From Planctomycetota bacterium (lineage in GTDB: Bacteria; Planctomycetota; Phycisphaerae; WQYP01): a stretch of DNA of 5,102 bases. The notes beneath the pieces were generated by a model. That model worked only from the letters and a program-made list of their open reading frames with translations, was not told where the DNA came from and made no database searches. The stretch spans positions 1 through 5,102 of the forward strand of contig JAKCCC010000192.1 of the NCBI GenBank assembly GCA_021838985.1, written 5' to 3'. Made by a program: the position numbers and the translations under genes. Of this stretch, positions 1 to 5,102 are shown one piece after another (the first letter of the stretch is position 1; every line of letters begins with the position of its first letter).

Positions 1-70
1 TGCAATGCAAGCACACTTGACCTATATTATATCGAAATAGTACTTGCTACATTTTTACCTACAACCACGC

Positions 71-92
71 TTTTTCAGGCTTTTTTGAAAAA
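71..92. repeat. AT-rich hairpin with 7-bp stem
   Basis: TTTTTCA at 71-77 pairs with TGAAAAA at 86-92 around an 8-base loop. The stem is almost all A:T, so it would be weak in RNA. A run of T in the loop and stem could make it part of a terminator in either direction, but there is no GC-rich stem. No function is claimed. Confidence 0.3.
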
Positions 93-125
93 CTAGGGGG
101 AAGTTAGGTTAGTATCAACGAAAAG

Positions 126-144
126 GCGGCAGGTCTGGAGACCC
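126..144 (-). terminator. Possible weak terminator of yidC transcript
   Basis: Read on the minus strand about 100 bases after the yidC stop, GGTCT and AGACC (143-132) form a 5-bp stem with a 2-base loop. GCG/CGC could extend it across a small bulge. The bases that follow include only a short CCTTTTC run, so this is a poor match to an intrinsic terminator. It is simply the best candidate between yidC and the window edge. Confidence 0.25.
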
Positions 145-241
145 GCACCACAAGAACGGATCCTCAGAGGCCGCGTTGAGTATCTTTCAAACCTGGCCGG
201 GCCAACGCGACTGCCGCGATGTTTTGAGATAGATTCCAAGC

Positions 242-2185
242 CTATTTTCGCTTCTTCGGCTCGGCCGTGGAAGCGGCGTTGAGTGCTGGCGCGATGCGTT
301 CCAGATGCCGCCGGATCCGCCAGGTATCGATCAAGCCGGCCAGGGTGCTGGCACAGATATACAGGTTCAGACCGGAGGGAACGTTGTACAGGAACACGGG
401 GAACAAAAAAACGGAAAACTGGGAAATTTTCTGGGCCTGGCGCTGCTGGGGATCCGCCGCCGCGGGAGTCAGTTTCATCTGGTAGCGCATCTGAAAGAAA
501 AAGGCGATCCCCAGTAAGATCGGCAATAAATTAAGGGCCAGAAAGTCCTGGCCATGCCAGACATAGCCGAACACCCAAACGTGAAACGGCGTGTGAAACG
601 TCATCAGGGTATCCGGGCTGGACAGGTCGGTGATCCAGCCGGGAATAAATCCCGCATGGCGTAAGTCAATGTCAACCTGCAGCCCGGAATAAAGGGCAAT
701 CCAGATCGGCATCTGCAGGAGCATGGGCAGGCAGCCGAGCACGCCGGCGGCGGGGTTGATGTGACGTTCTTTATAAAGGCGCATCAGCTCGAGCTGCTGG
801 CGCTTTTTGTCTTTGGCGTACTTCTTGCGAATGCGTTCCATTTCCGGCTGTATCGCCGCCATTTTGCGCTGCACGGTGATCATGCTGACCTGGCTGTAAC
901 GGGTTAGCGGATGCAACAACAGCCGCACCACGATCACCAGGATCATGATCGCCACGCCATAGTTGTGTACCAGGGCGTTAAGTACCGTGAGCAGTTTCAT
1001 CAACCCCAAGGCCAGCCAGGAAAAAGTCAAGAAGGCGCACCAGCTTCCCTGATTGAACTGAATGACGGCCAGATAGTGGTATAGGTTGTACTCGTAGGCG
1101 GACGAACCAGCGGCCGCGGAGGATGATCCGGCCAGCAAGGAGCGTTTTTTGGGGCCAAAATAAACCGTCAGCGGAATCGCGGCGGCCCCATGCGCCGGCA
1201 GGATCAGCGGTGCCGACCGCAAGACCACCGCGCACACACCCCGCGGATCCGCCTGGTCGGCGGCGGGACCCATTCGCCGCACCTCGGCGGTTTGCAGGTC
1301 CGCCAGGCGAGGAATTCTTTGTCCATTATCCAATAAGTCATACTGGACCGGCGCCACCGGCAGCGGTCGCATAATGGCGGTGAAGAAGCGGTTCGATGCG
1401 GCAATCCACAATAACCGATTAGGTCCTTGAAACGAACCAAGATGCACCGGCGCAGTATCCGCTCCGAGCATCTTTTCTTGATACACCTCCGGAAAGTTGC
1501 TGGTATCCAGATAGCGGCTCGCGGCGCGATAGCCGGCGCATTGGAACGTTCGAAAATCATAACTGCGATCATCTTGGGGCAGGTTGACCGGCCCGAGCAT
1601 ATCCACCTGCACGGTCAGGGGATGGGCGCTAAGATTTCGTATCCGCTGGCTGATGTAGACATTGTAGGTTCGGGGATTGATGCGAAATATTTTTTTCAAC
1701 CGCACCAGCGGGCGGTTATCGACATCGGCCAATTGGAAGGCGAAAGTCGCCACCGTGGGCGTGGCACGCAGCAGCGTCCAGACCATCTGGCTGATCGGAT
1801 AGACCTGCCCGTTGACGATGACCTGGCCGGTGGAGAAGGCCAGGGGATAACCGCGCCGCACCCGCATCAGCACCAGCGGCTGCTGGGAATTCAGATGCTG
1901 GCGATAGCGGGCGGCGTTAAGCTCCACGCTTTCCAGTCCAGCCGAAACCGTGCTGACCCGCAGCGCCAGATGGTACGGCCGGCCGCGCACCGCGGAGCCG
2001 AGGGTGACGATCTGTTTGGCGGCGGAGATGGTTTGTTGGACCGGCCCGGCCGCCGCCTTAGCCGCGCCGCCCGCTTGCCCTGCGGGCTTGATCGGCGCGG
2101 GAAAAAAACGCGGTAACACTATGTTCATCACCACCAACAGGACGATGAACAAAAGCAGGAAATTGACCAGGCGCTTCCAATTCAC
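242..2185 (-). CDS. yidC: YidC/Oxa1-family membrane protein insertase
   Basis: This 647-residue protein matches the long Gram-negative YidC type, which inserts and folds inner-membrane proteins alone or with SecYEG. Residues 7-24 form the first membrane segment. A Pro/Ala/Gly-rich linker follows (about 28-58), then a large periplasmic beta domain (about 60-345). The conserved insertase core runs from about 380 to 625. It holds the hydrophilic-groove arginine, R421 in VVRLLLHPLTR, equivalent by motif to E. coli R366. Next come a charged cytoplasmic loop (about 440-475), then NPAAGVLGCLPMLLQMPIW at 477-495, which matches the family signature, and further membrane helices. The tail ends in the basic KKRK. 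The start is GTG, supported by AAGGAA 8 bases upstream and by the hydrophobic segment that follows at once. It lies 3 bp after the phosphoesterase stop, so the two are probably translated together. Family assignment is firm. Confidence 0.97.
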   Translation of the reverse strand: MNWKRLVNFLLLFIVLLVVMNIVLPRFFPAPIKPAGQAGGAAKAAAGPVQQTISAAKQIVTLGSAVRGRPYHLALRVSTVSAGLESVELNAARYRQHLNSQQPLVLMRVRRGYPLAFSTGQVIVNGQVYPISQMVWTLLRATPTVATFAFQLADVDNRPLVRLKKIFRINPRTYNVYISQRIRNLSAHPLTVQVDMLGPVNLPQDDRSYDFRTFQCAGYRAASRYLDTSNFPEVYQEKMLGADTAPVHLGSFQGPNRLLWIAASNRFFTAIMRPLPVAPVQYDLLDNGQRIPRLADLQTAEVRRMGPAADQADPRGVCAVVLRSAPLILPAHGAAAIPLTVYFGPKKRSLLAGSSSAAAGSSAYEYNLYHYLAVIQFNQGSWCAFLTFSWLALGLMKLLTVLNALVHNYGVAIMILVIVVRLLLHPLTRYSQVSMITVQRKMAAIQPEMERIRKKYAKDKKRQQLELMRLYKERHINPAAGVLGCLPMLLQMPIWIALYSGLQVDIDLRHAGFIPGWITDLSSPDTLMTFHTPFHVWVFGYVWHGQDFLALNLLPILLGIAFFFQMRYQMKLTPAAADPQQRQAQKISQFSVFLFPVFLYNVPSGLNLYICASTLAGLIDTWRIRRHLERIAPALNAASTAEPKKRK

Positions 2186-2188
2186 GGA

Positions 2189-3112
2189 TCAGGTTCCTTC
2201 CAGCAGACGCTGGCCGAGAAAATTGTCCAGCGCATCGATGGAACGAACTTTCTCCACGGTGGTGTTGACGTCGTAATCCACGCGGACGAATTCCACCCGT
2301 TGAGGATGTAAGATCGCGAAACTGGCGCGGGGATTCCGATCCCGCGGCTGACCCACGGAGCCCACGTTAATGATCGCCTTTTCATCCGGCGTGATGCGGT
2401 ATTCGTGCTGGAGATCTTCGGGCGGATAAAAATCAGGTTGCGGCACAAAAACACCTGGCACATGCGTGTGGCCGACGAAACAGAGGTGCTCGAAGCGCTC
2501 GAATATCGCTTCCAGTTTCTGGACGGCGGAGTAGGCGTCGTCGGGAAAGATATATTCGTTGATGGGCCGCCGGGGGGAACCATGCACCGCCAGAAAGCGA
2601 CCGTCGACCATGCGGATTGGCATAGTGCCCAGATAACGCCAACGGCGGTTGCGGCGCGGGCGATCGGGGTCCGTTTCTAATTGGCTGCGGGTCCAGTAGG
2701 CGGCATTTTCGGCGGCCGTATTGAAATTGCAGGGTTCGTAGAAAATGGCGAAATCATGGTTGCCCATGAGGGTGAACTCGCATGATTCCAGCACCAGATC
2801 AAGGCACTCGCGCGGATTGGGACCGTACCCGATCACATCTCCGAGACAGCAGATCCGGGTGATCTGGCGGCGGCGTATTTCCTGCAACGTCGCGCTGAGG
2901 GCTTCAAGATTGGCATGAATATCGGAGATAATCGCCAGCGGCTCAACGGTCGGGGCGGCTTCCGTCTGGGATGGGACCGCCGCAGGGACCCGTTCCGGTC
3001 GGTCCGTCGCGGCTTCACCCGCGGCGCCCAGTGCGGCCGTGGCCTGGCGGCGCAGGTGGTCCCTGTCAGGTAAAGAGGGTGTTTTCACTTTTGGGGTTGG
3101 GGTGGTCATCAT
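2189..3112 (-). CDS. Calcineurin-like metallophosphoesterase
   Basis: From ATG 3112 the protein has 307 residues. It carries the metal-binding blocks of the calcineurin-like phosphoesterase superfamily in order: SDIHANLEAL (D64, H66), GDVIGYGPNP (G91, D92), GNHD (117-120), VHGSP (H177) and GHTH (H215, H217). NVGSVGQPRD at 249-258 is typical of the YfcE/MJ0936-like branch. Such enzymes use two metal ions to hydrolyse phosphodiesters or phosphomonoesters; the substrate here cannot be read from sequence. The first 55 or so residues are rich in Pro, Ala and charge, look disordered, and are not part of the fold. No signal peptide is seen, so it is probably cytoplasmic. The start is uncertain: tandem ATGs lie at 3112 and 3109, and a GTG at 3142 would add 10 residues. 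No clear Shine-Dalgarno precedes any of them. I prefer 3112 because the predicted promoter would leave only about 10 bases before the GTG. It is first in a two-gene unit with yidC. Confidence 0.92.
   Translation of the reverse strand: MMTTPTPKVKTPSLPDRDHLRRQATAALGAAGEAATDRPERVPAAVPSQTEAAPTVEPLAIISDIHANLEALSATLQEIRRRQITRICCLGDVIGYGPNPRECLDLVLESCEFTLMGNHDFAIFYEPCNFNTAAENAAYWTRSQLETDPDRPRRNRRWRYLGTMPIRMVDGRFLAVHGSPRRPINEYIFPDDAYSAVQKLEAIFERFEHLCFVGHTHVPGVFVPQPDFYPPEDLQHEYRITPDEKAIINVGSVGQPRDRNPRASFAILHPQRVEFVRVDYDVNTTVEKVRSIDALDNFLGQRLLEGT
2194..2199 (-). promoter_or_regulatory. Ribosome binding site deciding the GTG start of yidC
   Basis: AAGGAA on the minus strand stands 8 bases before the GTG at 2185-2183 and lies inside the last codons of the upstream phosphoesterase gene. 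It supports the GTG as the true start and suggests coupled translation of the pair. Confidence 0.65.
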
Positions 3113-3158
3113 CTTGCCAAAGCGTTGCCGTACGCCGGACACACGTTCTACGCGCGTT

Positions 3159-3188
3159 ATGCTAGTTGACGACCCCGTCGGCAGTCAA
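3159..3188 (-). promoter_or_regulatory. Probable sigma70-type promoter for phosphoesterase-yidC
   Basis: On the minus strand TTGACT (3188-3183, five of six consensus bases) is followed after 18 bases by TAGCAT (3164-3159, four of six). A start of transcription near 3150 would leave a leader of about 40 bases before ATG 3112. The placement in the divergent gap is right, but the match is by eye only. Confidence 0.5.
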
Positions 3189-3246
3189 ACGCTTACGAAA
3201 GGACGAAGGCGCAAGGGCAAGCAGGGACGTGTCAGCGCGGGTCAGC

Positions 3247-3275
3247 TTCGCGTTTCCGCCACCGCGCGGCATAAT
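3247..3275 (+). promoter_or_regulatory. Possible promoter for the toroid-protein operon
   Basis: CATAAT at 3270-3275 matches five of six bases of a -10 box. A weak TTCGCG (3247-3252) lies 17 bases before it. Transcription would start at or just before the ATG at 3283, giving an almost leaderless message. That fits the lack of any Shine-Dalgarno sequence before that ATG. The -35 box is poor, so this is tentative. Confidence 0.35.
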
Positions 3276-3282
3276 AGCTTGG

Positions 3283-4494
3283 ATGCGGACTGTCTGGATC
3301 ACAATCGCTGTGTTGCTTCACACCGTGCGACGATTTTTAAGCGAGACGAAAGCCCGCGTTTTCTGGCGGATATATCACTCCCGGCAAGATCTCCAAAAGC
3401 GACTCCACGATCCACCGTGGCCAAACCGCCTCCGTGCGGACCGGGGGCTATGCATCTTGGTTGCGGCTCGGCCATGCTGGGTTCTCGGTATTCTCGGCGG
3501 GCTGCTGGCCGGCCACTGCAACGCGGCCGCAGCTGCACCCCAGGTGCAATTTGGCCAGCGCAGCAGCCTTCGAGCTGAAATTACCCCCGCGGTGCGGCAG
3601 GCGGTCCATAAGGGCTTGCATTGGCTGGTCCGGCACCAGGCCGCGGATGGATCCTTTGCGCCCGGCCCGAACAACGTCGCGATCAGCGCCTTAGGCGGCA
3701 TCGCGTTACTAGCCGGGGGTAATTTGCCCGGACAGGGTCCCTATGCCCGCCAGGTCCAGCGGGTATTGCGCTATCTGTTAAGCCAGTGCCAACATTCTGG
3801 GCTGATCGCCACGCCCGACGCCCCTGTGCCCATGTACGGCCAGGGTTTTGCCACTCTGTTTCTCGCTGAAATAGATGGAGAATCACCTGCGGCGGGGTTG
3901 CAAGAGAAGCTGCAACGCGCGGTTCGCCTGATTGTCCAAACCCAGAATAATCAGGGCGGTTGGCGCTATCAGCCCGTGCCCATGGATGCGGATATTTCCG
4001 TGACCATCTGCCAGGTCATGGCGTTGCGCGCCGCTCGCGAGGCCGGCATTGCGGCGCCCCGTAGCACCATCCAAAAAGCGATCCGGTTCGTCCGGGAATT
4101 GCAGGATCCGGACGGCGGCTTTAGTTACATGCTCAATGCCCGCGGCTCGGCCTTTCCCCGTTCCGCGGCCGGCGTGGCCCTGCTGTTTTACGCCGGGGTG
4201 TACCACGGCCGCGCCATCGATAATGGGGTGGCTTACCTGCAGCAATGCCTCCCCGGAACCCAGGCCAACAACCAGGGGCATTATTTCTACGGTAACTATT
4301 ACGGTACCCAGGCCATGTTCCTTGCCGGCGGCAAATACTGGGCGCAATGGTGGCCCGCCCTATGCCGCGATTTATTGCGGCGTCAACAGGCTGGCGGAAG
4401 CTGGCCGAGCAGCGAAGGACCCGGCTATGGAACCGCCATGGCCCTGATTATTCTGCAGATTCCGGATCGCCTGTTGCCCATCCTCCAGAAATAG
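3283..4494 (+). CDS. Exported prenyltransferase/squalene-oxidase repeat (alpha-alpha toroid) protein
   Basis: This 403-residue protein, counted from ATG 3283, has helical repeats like those of terpene cyclases and protein prenyltransferases from about residue 100 to the end. QW-like turns include QAADGSF (119-125), QGGWRYQP (224-231) and QDPDGGF (274-280). The C-terminal GYGTAMALIILQ (381-392) is also family-like. DADIS at 235-239 stands where one might look for the cyclase DxDD motif, but the full motif is absent, so cyclase activity should not be assumed. A hydrophobic segment (66-76) followed by an Ala run (81-85) reads as a signal peptide with cleavage near 85. Residues 6-66 come from a repeat insertion; without it the start reads MRTVW then VLGILGGLLAG, an ordinary signal peptide, which is why I chose this ATG. 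Alternatives are TTG 3166 (442 residues) and TTG 3457, which begins inside the repeat and gives a short signal peptide. An operon with the next gene is likely (13-bp gap). The function is unknown. Confidence 0.85.
   Translation: MRTVWITIAVLLHTVRRFLSETKARVFWRIYHSRQDLQKRLHDPPWPNRLRADRGLCILVAARPCWVLGILGGLLAGHCNAAAAAPQVQFGQRSSLRAEITPAVRQAVHKGLHWLVRHQAADGSFAPGPNNVAISALGGIALLAGGNLPGQGPYARQVQRVLRYLLSQCQHSGLIATPDAPVPMYGQGFATLFLAEIDGESPAAGLQEKLQRAVRLIVQTQNNQGGWRYQPVPMDADISVTICQVMALRAAREAGIAAPRSTIQKAIRFVRELQDPDGGFSYMLNARGSAFPRSAAGVALLFYAGVYHGRAIDNGVAYLQQCLPGTQANNQGHYFYGNYYGTQAMFLAGGKYWAQWWPALCRDLLRRQQAGGSWPSSEGPGYGTAMALIILQIPDRLLPILQK
3293..3483 (+). repeat. Repeat element copy A, inside the toroid-protein gene
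   Basis: Copy A aligns without gaps to the reverse complement of 4540-4730. Over 3295-3483, 161 of 189 positions agree by hand count. Positions 3399-3450 are identical to 4573-4624 (52 bp). Imperfect direct repeats mark the ends: CTGG at 3294-3297 and 3477-3480, 183 bp apart, with five of eight bases shared over 3290-3297 and 3473-3480. The segment adds residues 6-66 to the host protein in frame. Inside the core two small hairpins stand in tandem: CCACG/CGTGG (3405-3409 with 3416-3420) and CCGC/GCGG (3426-3429 with 3436-3439). Differences from copy B fall at all three codon positions, so conservation looks DNA- or RNA-level rather than protein-level. No transposase is present, and I do not recognise the family. 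Confidence 0.88.
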
Positions 4495-4497
4495 CCC

Positions 4498-4501
4498 GGA
4501 G
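4498..4501 (+). promoter_or_regulatory. Ribosome binding site for the downstream exported protein
   Basis: GGAG lies 6 bases before ATG 4508 and 3 bases after the stop of the toroid-protein gene. It favours ATG 4508 over the later GTG 4721, which has no comparable site. Confidence 0.6.
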
Positions 4502-4507
4502 CCAGCC

Positions 4508-5102
4508 ATGTCCAACTCTGGACGAAACCATCCGTCGGCAACCCAGCGCGGCGTTGCCGCAACCAAAATAGTTAGCCCCCGGTCCGCACGGAGGCGGTTT
4601 GGCCACGGTGGATCGTGGAGTCGCCTTTGGAGACCTTGCCGGGACTGGTGTATCCGCCAGAGAACTCGGGCTTTCGTCTCGTTCAAAAATCGTTGCGCGG
4701 CGCGAAGAAACACGGAAATTGTGGCCCAGCGCCGCTGGCCAGGCCGGGCGAGGCACACCGTTTATGTCCTCTGTGCACTCGCTCTCCCGCTGCGCCCGGC
4801 CGTGGCGCATCCGGCGCGGTATTGGACTGTTACCATCGCCCGGCTTACTGCCGCTGGCCGATTCATACGCTGGCACAATCTGACGGTGGTGGGCTCCTCA
4901 CCCCAGGGAAGGTTAACGCTGCGTGACCGTGCCGGACAAAGCCGCAGCATCGCCTGGGCGGACGTATTGCAAATGACCACGTCGCCTGCGGCCCCACCCA
5001 CTGCCGCCCCGTGGCAACTCATCTTGCGCAATGGCGACATCCTTTGCGGCCAGCCGATGAACGCCGGTCCCGGCCAGGCCGTATTCAGTGTCCAGGACAG
5101 AT
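4508..5102 (+). CDS. Exported protein of unknown function, cut by the window edge
   Basis: The frame stays open from ATG 4508 to the window edge (198 residues so far) and has a good ribosome site. I do not recognise the family. Residues 1-14 are short and polar. Residues 15-75 come from the repeat insertion: Arg-rich, with AGA, AGG and ATA codons, and unlike normal protein. A basic stretch (75-82) is followed by a hydrophobic segment (84-95), with AVAHP at 98-102 as a likely signal-peptidase site. The mature part is beta-rich in appearance. It holds what may be two related units: GRFIRWHNLTVVGSSPQGRL (117-136) continuing to SIAWADVLQM (147-156), and after a Pro/Ala/Thr linker (157-168) WQLILRNGDILCGQPM (169-184). 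Phrases such as LRNGD..xG suggest small repeated beta modules. An alternative start is GTG 4721, which skips almost all of the insert and keeps the signal peptide. It is probably co-transcribed with the toroid gene. Confidence 0.7.
   Translation, partial: MSNSGRNHPSATQRGVAATKIVSPRSARRRFGHGGSWSRLWRPCRDWCIRQRTRAFVSFKNRCAARRNTEIVAQRRWPGRARHTVYVLCALALPLRPAVAHPARYWTVTIARLTAAGRFIRWHNLTVVGSSPQGRLTLRDRAGQSRSIAWADVLQMTTSPAAPPTAAPWQLILRNGDILCGQPMNAGPGQAVFSVQDR
4540..4730 (-). repeat. Repeat element copy B, inside the downstream exported-protein gene
   Basis: Copy B is the inverted partner of 3293-3483, the same length without gaps, and contains the 52-bp identical core at 4573-4624. It is bounded by an exact 8-bp direct repeat, CCCAGCGC, at 4542-4549 and 4725-4732. 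These are 183 bp apart, as expected for a target-site duplication around an insert of about 175 bp. The host gene reads through it for 61 codons without a stop. Removing one direct repeat plus the insert joins ATQR to RWPG, giving a compact basic region directly before the hydrophobic segment. No clear terminal inverted repeats are visible at its ends. Confidence 0.88.

Larger units (their letters stand above)
1..241. other. Non-coding left flank downstream of yidC
   Basis: No convincing gene is seen here. Positions 1-120 are clearly richer in A and T than the rest of the window, and the composition changes near position 120. On the minus strand a TATAAT hexamer lies at 31-26, but no good -35 partner stands 16-18 bp from it. 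On the plus strand a TTGACC lies at 17-22, again without a convincing -10. I found no tRNA-like cloverleaf or rRNA-like sequence. The stretch most likely holds the 3' end of the yidC transcript and the control region of a gene beyond the left edge. Confidence 0.5.

Noticed and set aside
120..240. Small structured RNA or tRNA downstream of yidC
   Set aside because: Short stems occur, but no cloverleaf, signal-recognition-particle or tmRNA pattern could be assembled.
1427..2116. Plus-strand open frame of 229 codons antisense to yidC
   Set aside because: It lies wholly opposite the well-supported YidC periplasmic domain, has no recognisable motif, and is expected as a mirror frame in GC-rich coding DNA.
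3293..3483. Self-splicing intron or intein removed after transcription or translation
   Set aside because: The element is far shorter than known self-splicing introns and lacks intein residues. The two genes transcribe opposite strands of it, so one RNA- or protein-level activity could not serve both copies.
3039..3578. Plus-strand open frame of 179 codons across the divergent gap
   Set aside because: It overlaps the phosphoesterase start and the toroid gene in another frame, its product is low in structure and rich in Arg/Pro/Ser, and its downstream half is the repeat read out of frame.
3293..4730. Composite transposon with the repeats as terminal inverted repeats around the toroid gene
   Set aside because: Each copy has its own flanking direct repeat and each lies within a gene in an operon. 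No transposase is present, so two independent insertions explain the layout better.
4372..4758. Minus-strand open frame whose product resembles the N-terminus of the toroid protein
   Set aside because: The resemblance is entirely explained by the inverted DNA repeat. Differences fall at all codon positions, no signal peptide or domain follows, and the frame runs antisense to the toroid gene's end and the next gene.
4448..4876. Minus-strand open frame opposite the partial exported protein
   Set aside because: It opposes a plus-strand frame with a ribosome site and signal peptide, and much of it is the repeat.

Overview
The window looks like a piece of a moderately GC-rich (roughly 60% by eye) Gram-negative chromosome, most likely a planctomycete. 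A Phycisphaerae-type lineage is a guess. The main clue is the exported alpha-alpha toroid protein at 3283-4494 (prenyltransferase/squalene-oxidase repeat family), a type I associate with Planctomycetota. Weak or absent Shine-Dalgarno sequences at two of the four starts fit that placement but do not prove it.

Layout. Positions 1-241 are non-coding, with an AT-rich left half and two small hairpins. Two genes then run on the minus strand from a shared control region near 3150-3190. The first is a calcineurin-like metallophosphoesterase (2189-3112). Three bases after its stop comes a GTG-started YidC-type membrane insertase (242-2185). Diverging on the plus strand is the exported toroid protein (3283-4494). 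Its partner begins 13 bp after its stop codon with a good GGAG ribosome site: an exported protein of unknown function (4508 to beyond the right edge) whose open frame is cut by the window.

The most notable structure is not a gene. Two copies of a repeat of about 183-191 bp lie in opposite orientation, at 3293-3483 and 4540-4730. They align without gaps (161 of 189 positions identical by hand count), with a 52-bp perfectly identical core. Each copy sits inside the signal-peptide-coding region of one of the two plus-strand genes, just before the hydrophobic segment. Each adds exactly 61 codons with no stop, although the two genes read the repeat on opposite strands. In the second gene the insert is bounded by an exact 8-bp direct repeat (CCCAGCGC), as a target-site duplication would be. 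In the first gene the boundary repeat is weaker and shares CTGG. Removing 183 bp between the direct repeats gives a compact, ordinary-looking signal peptide in both genes. I read this as a small mobile element able to live in-frame within coding sequence, analogous in behaviour to Rickettsia palindromic elements but not one I recognise.

How the genes may work together: the minus-strand pair looks translationally coupled, without an obvious functional link. The plus-strand pair looks like an operon for two exported proteins of unknown function.
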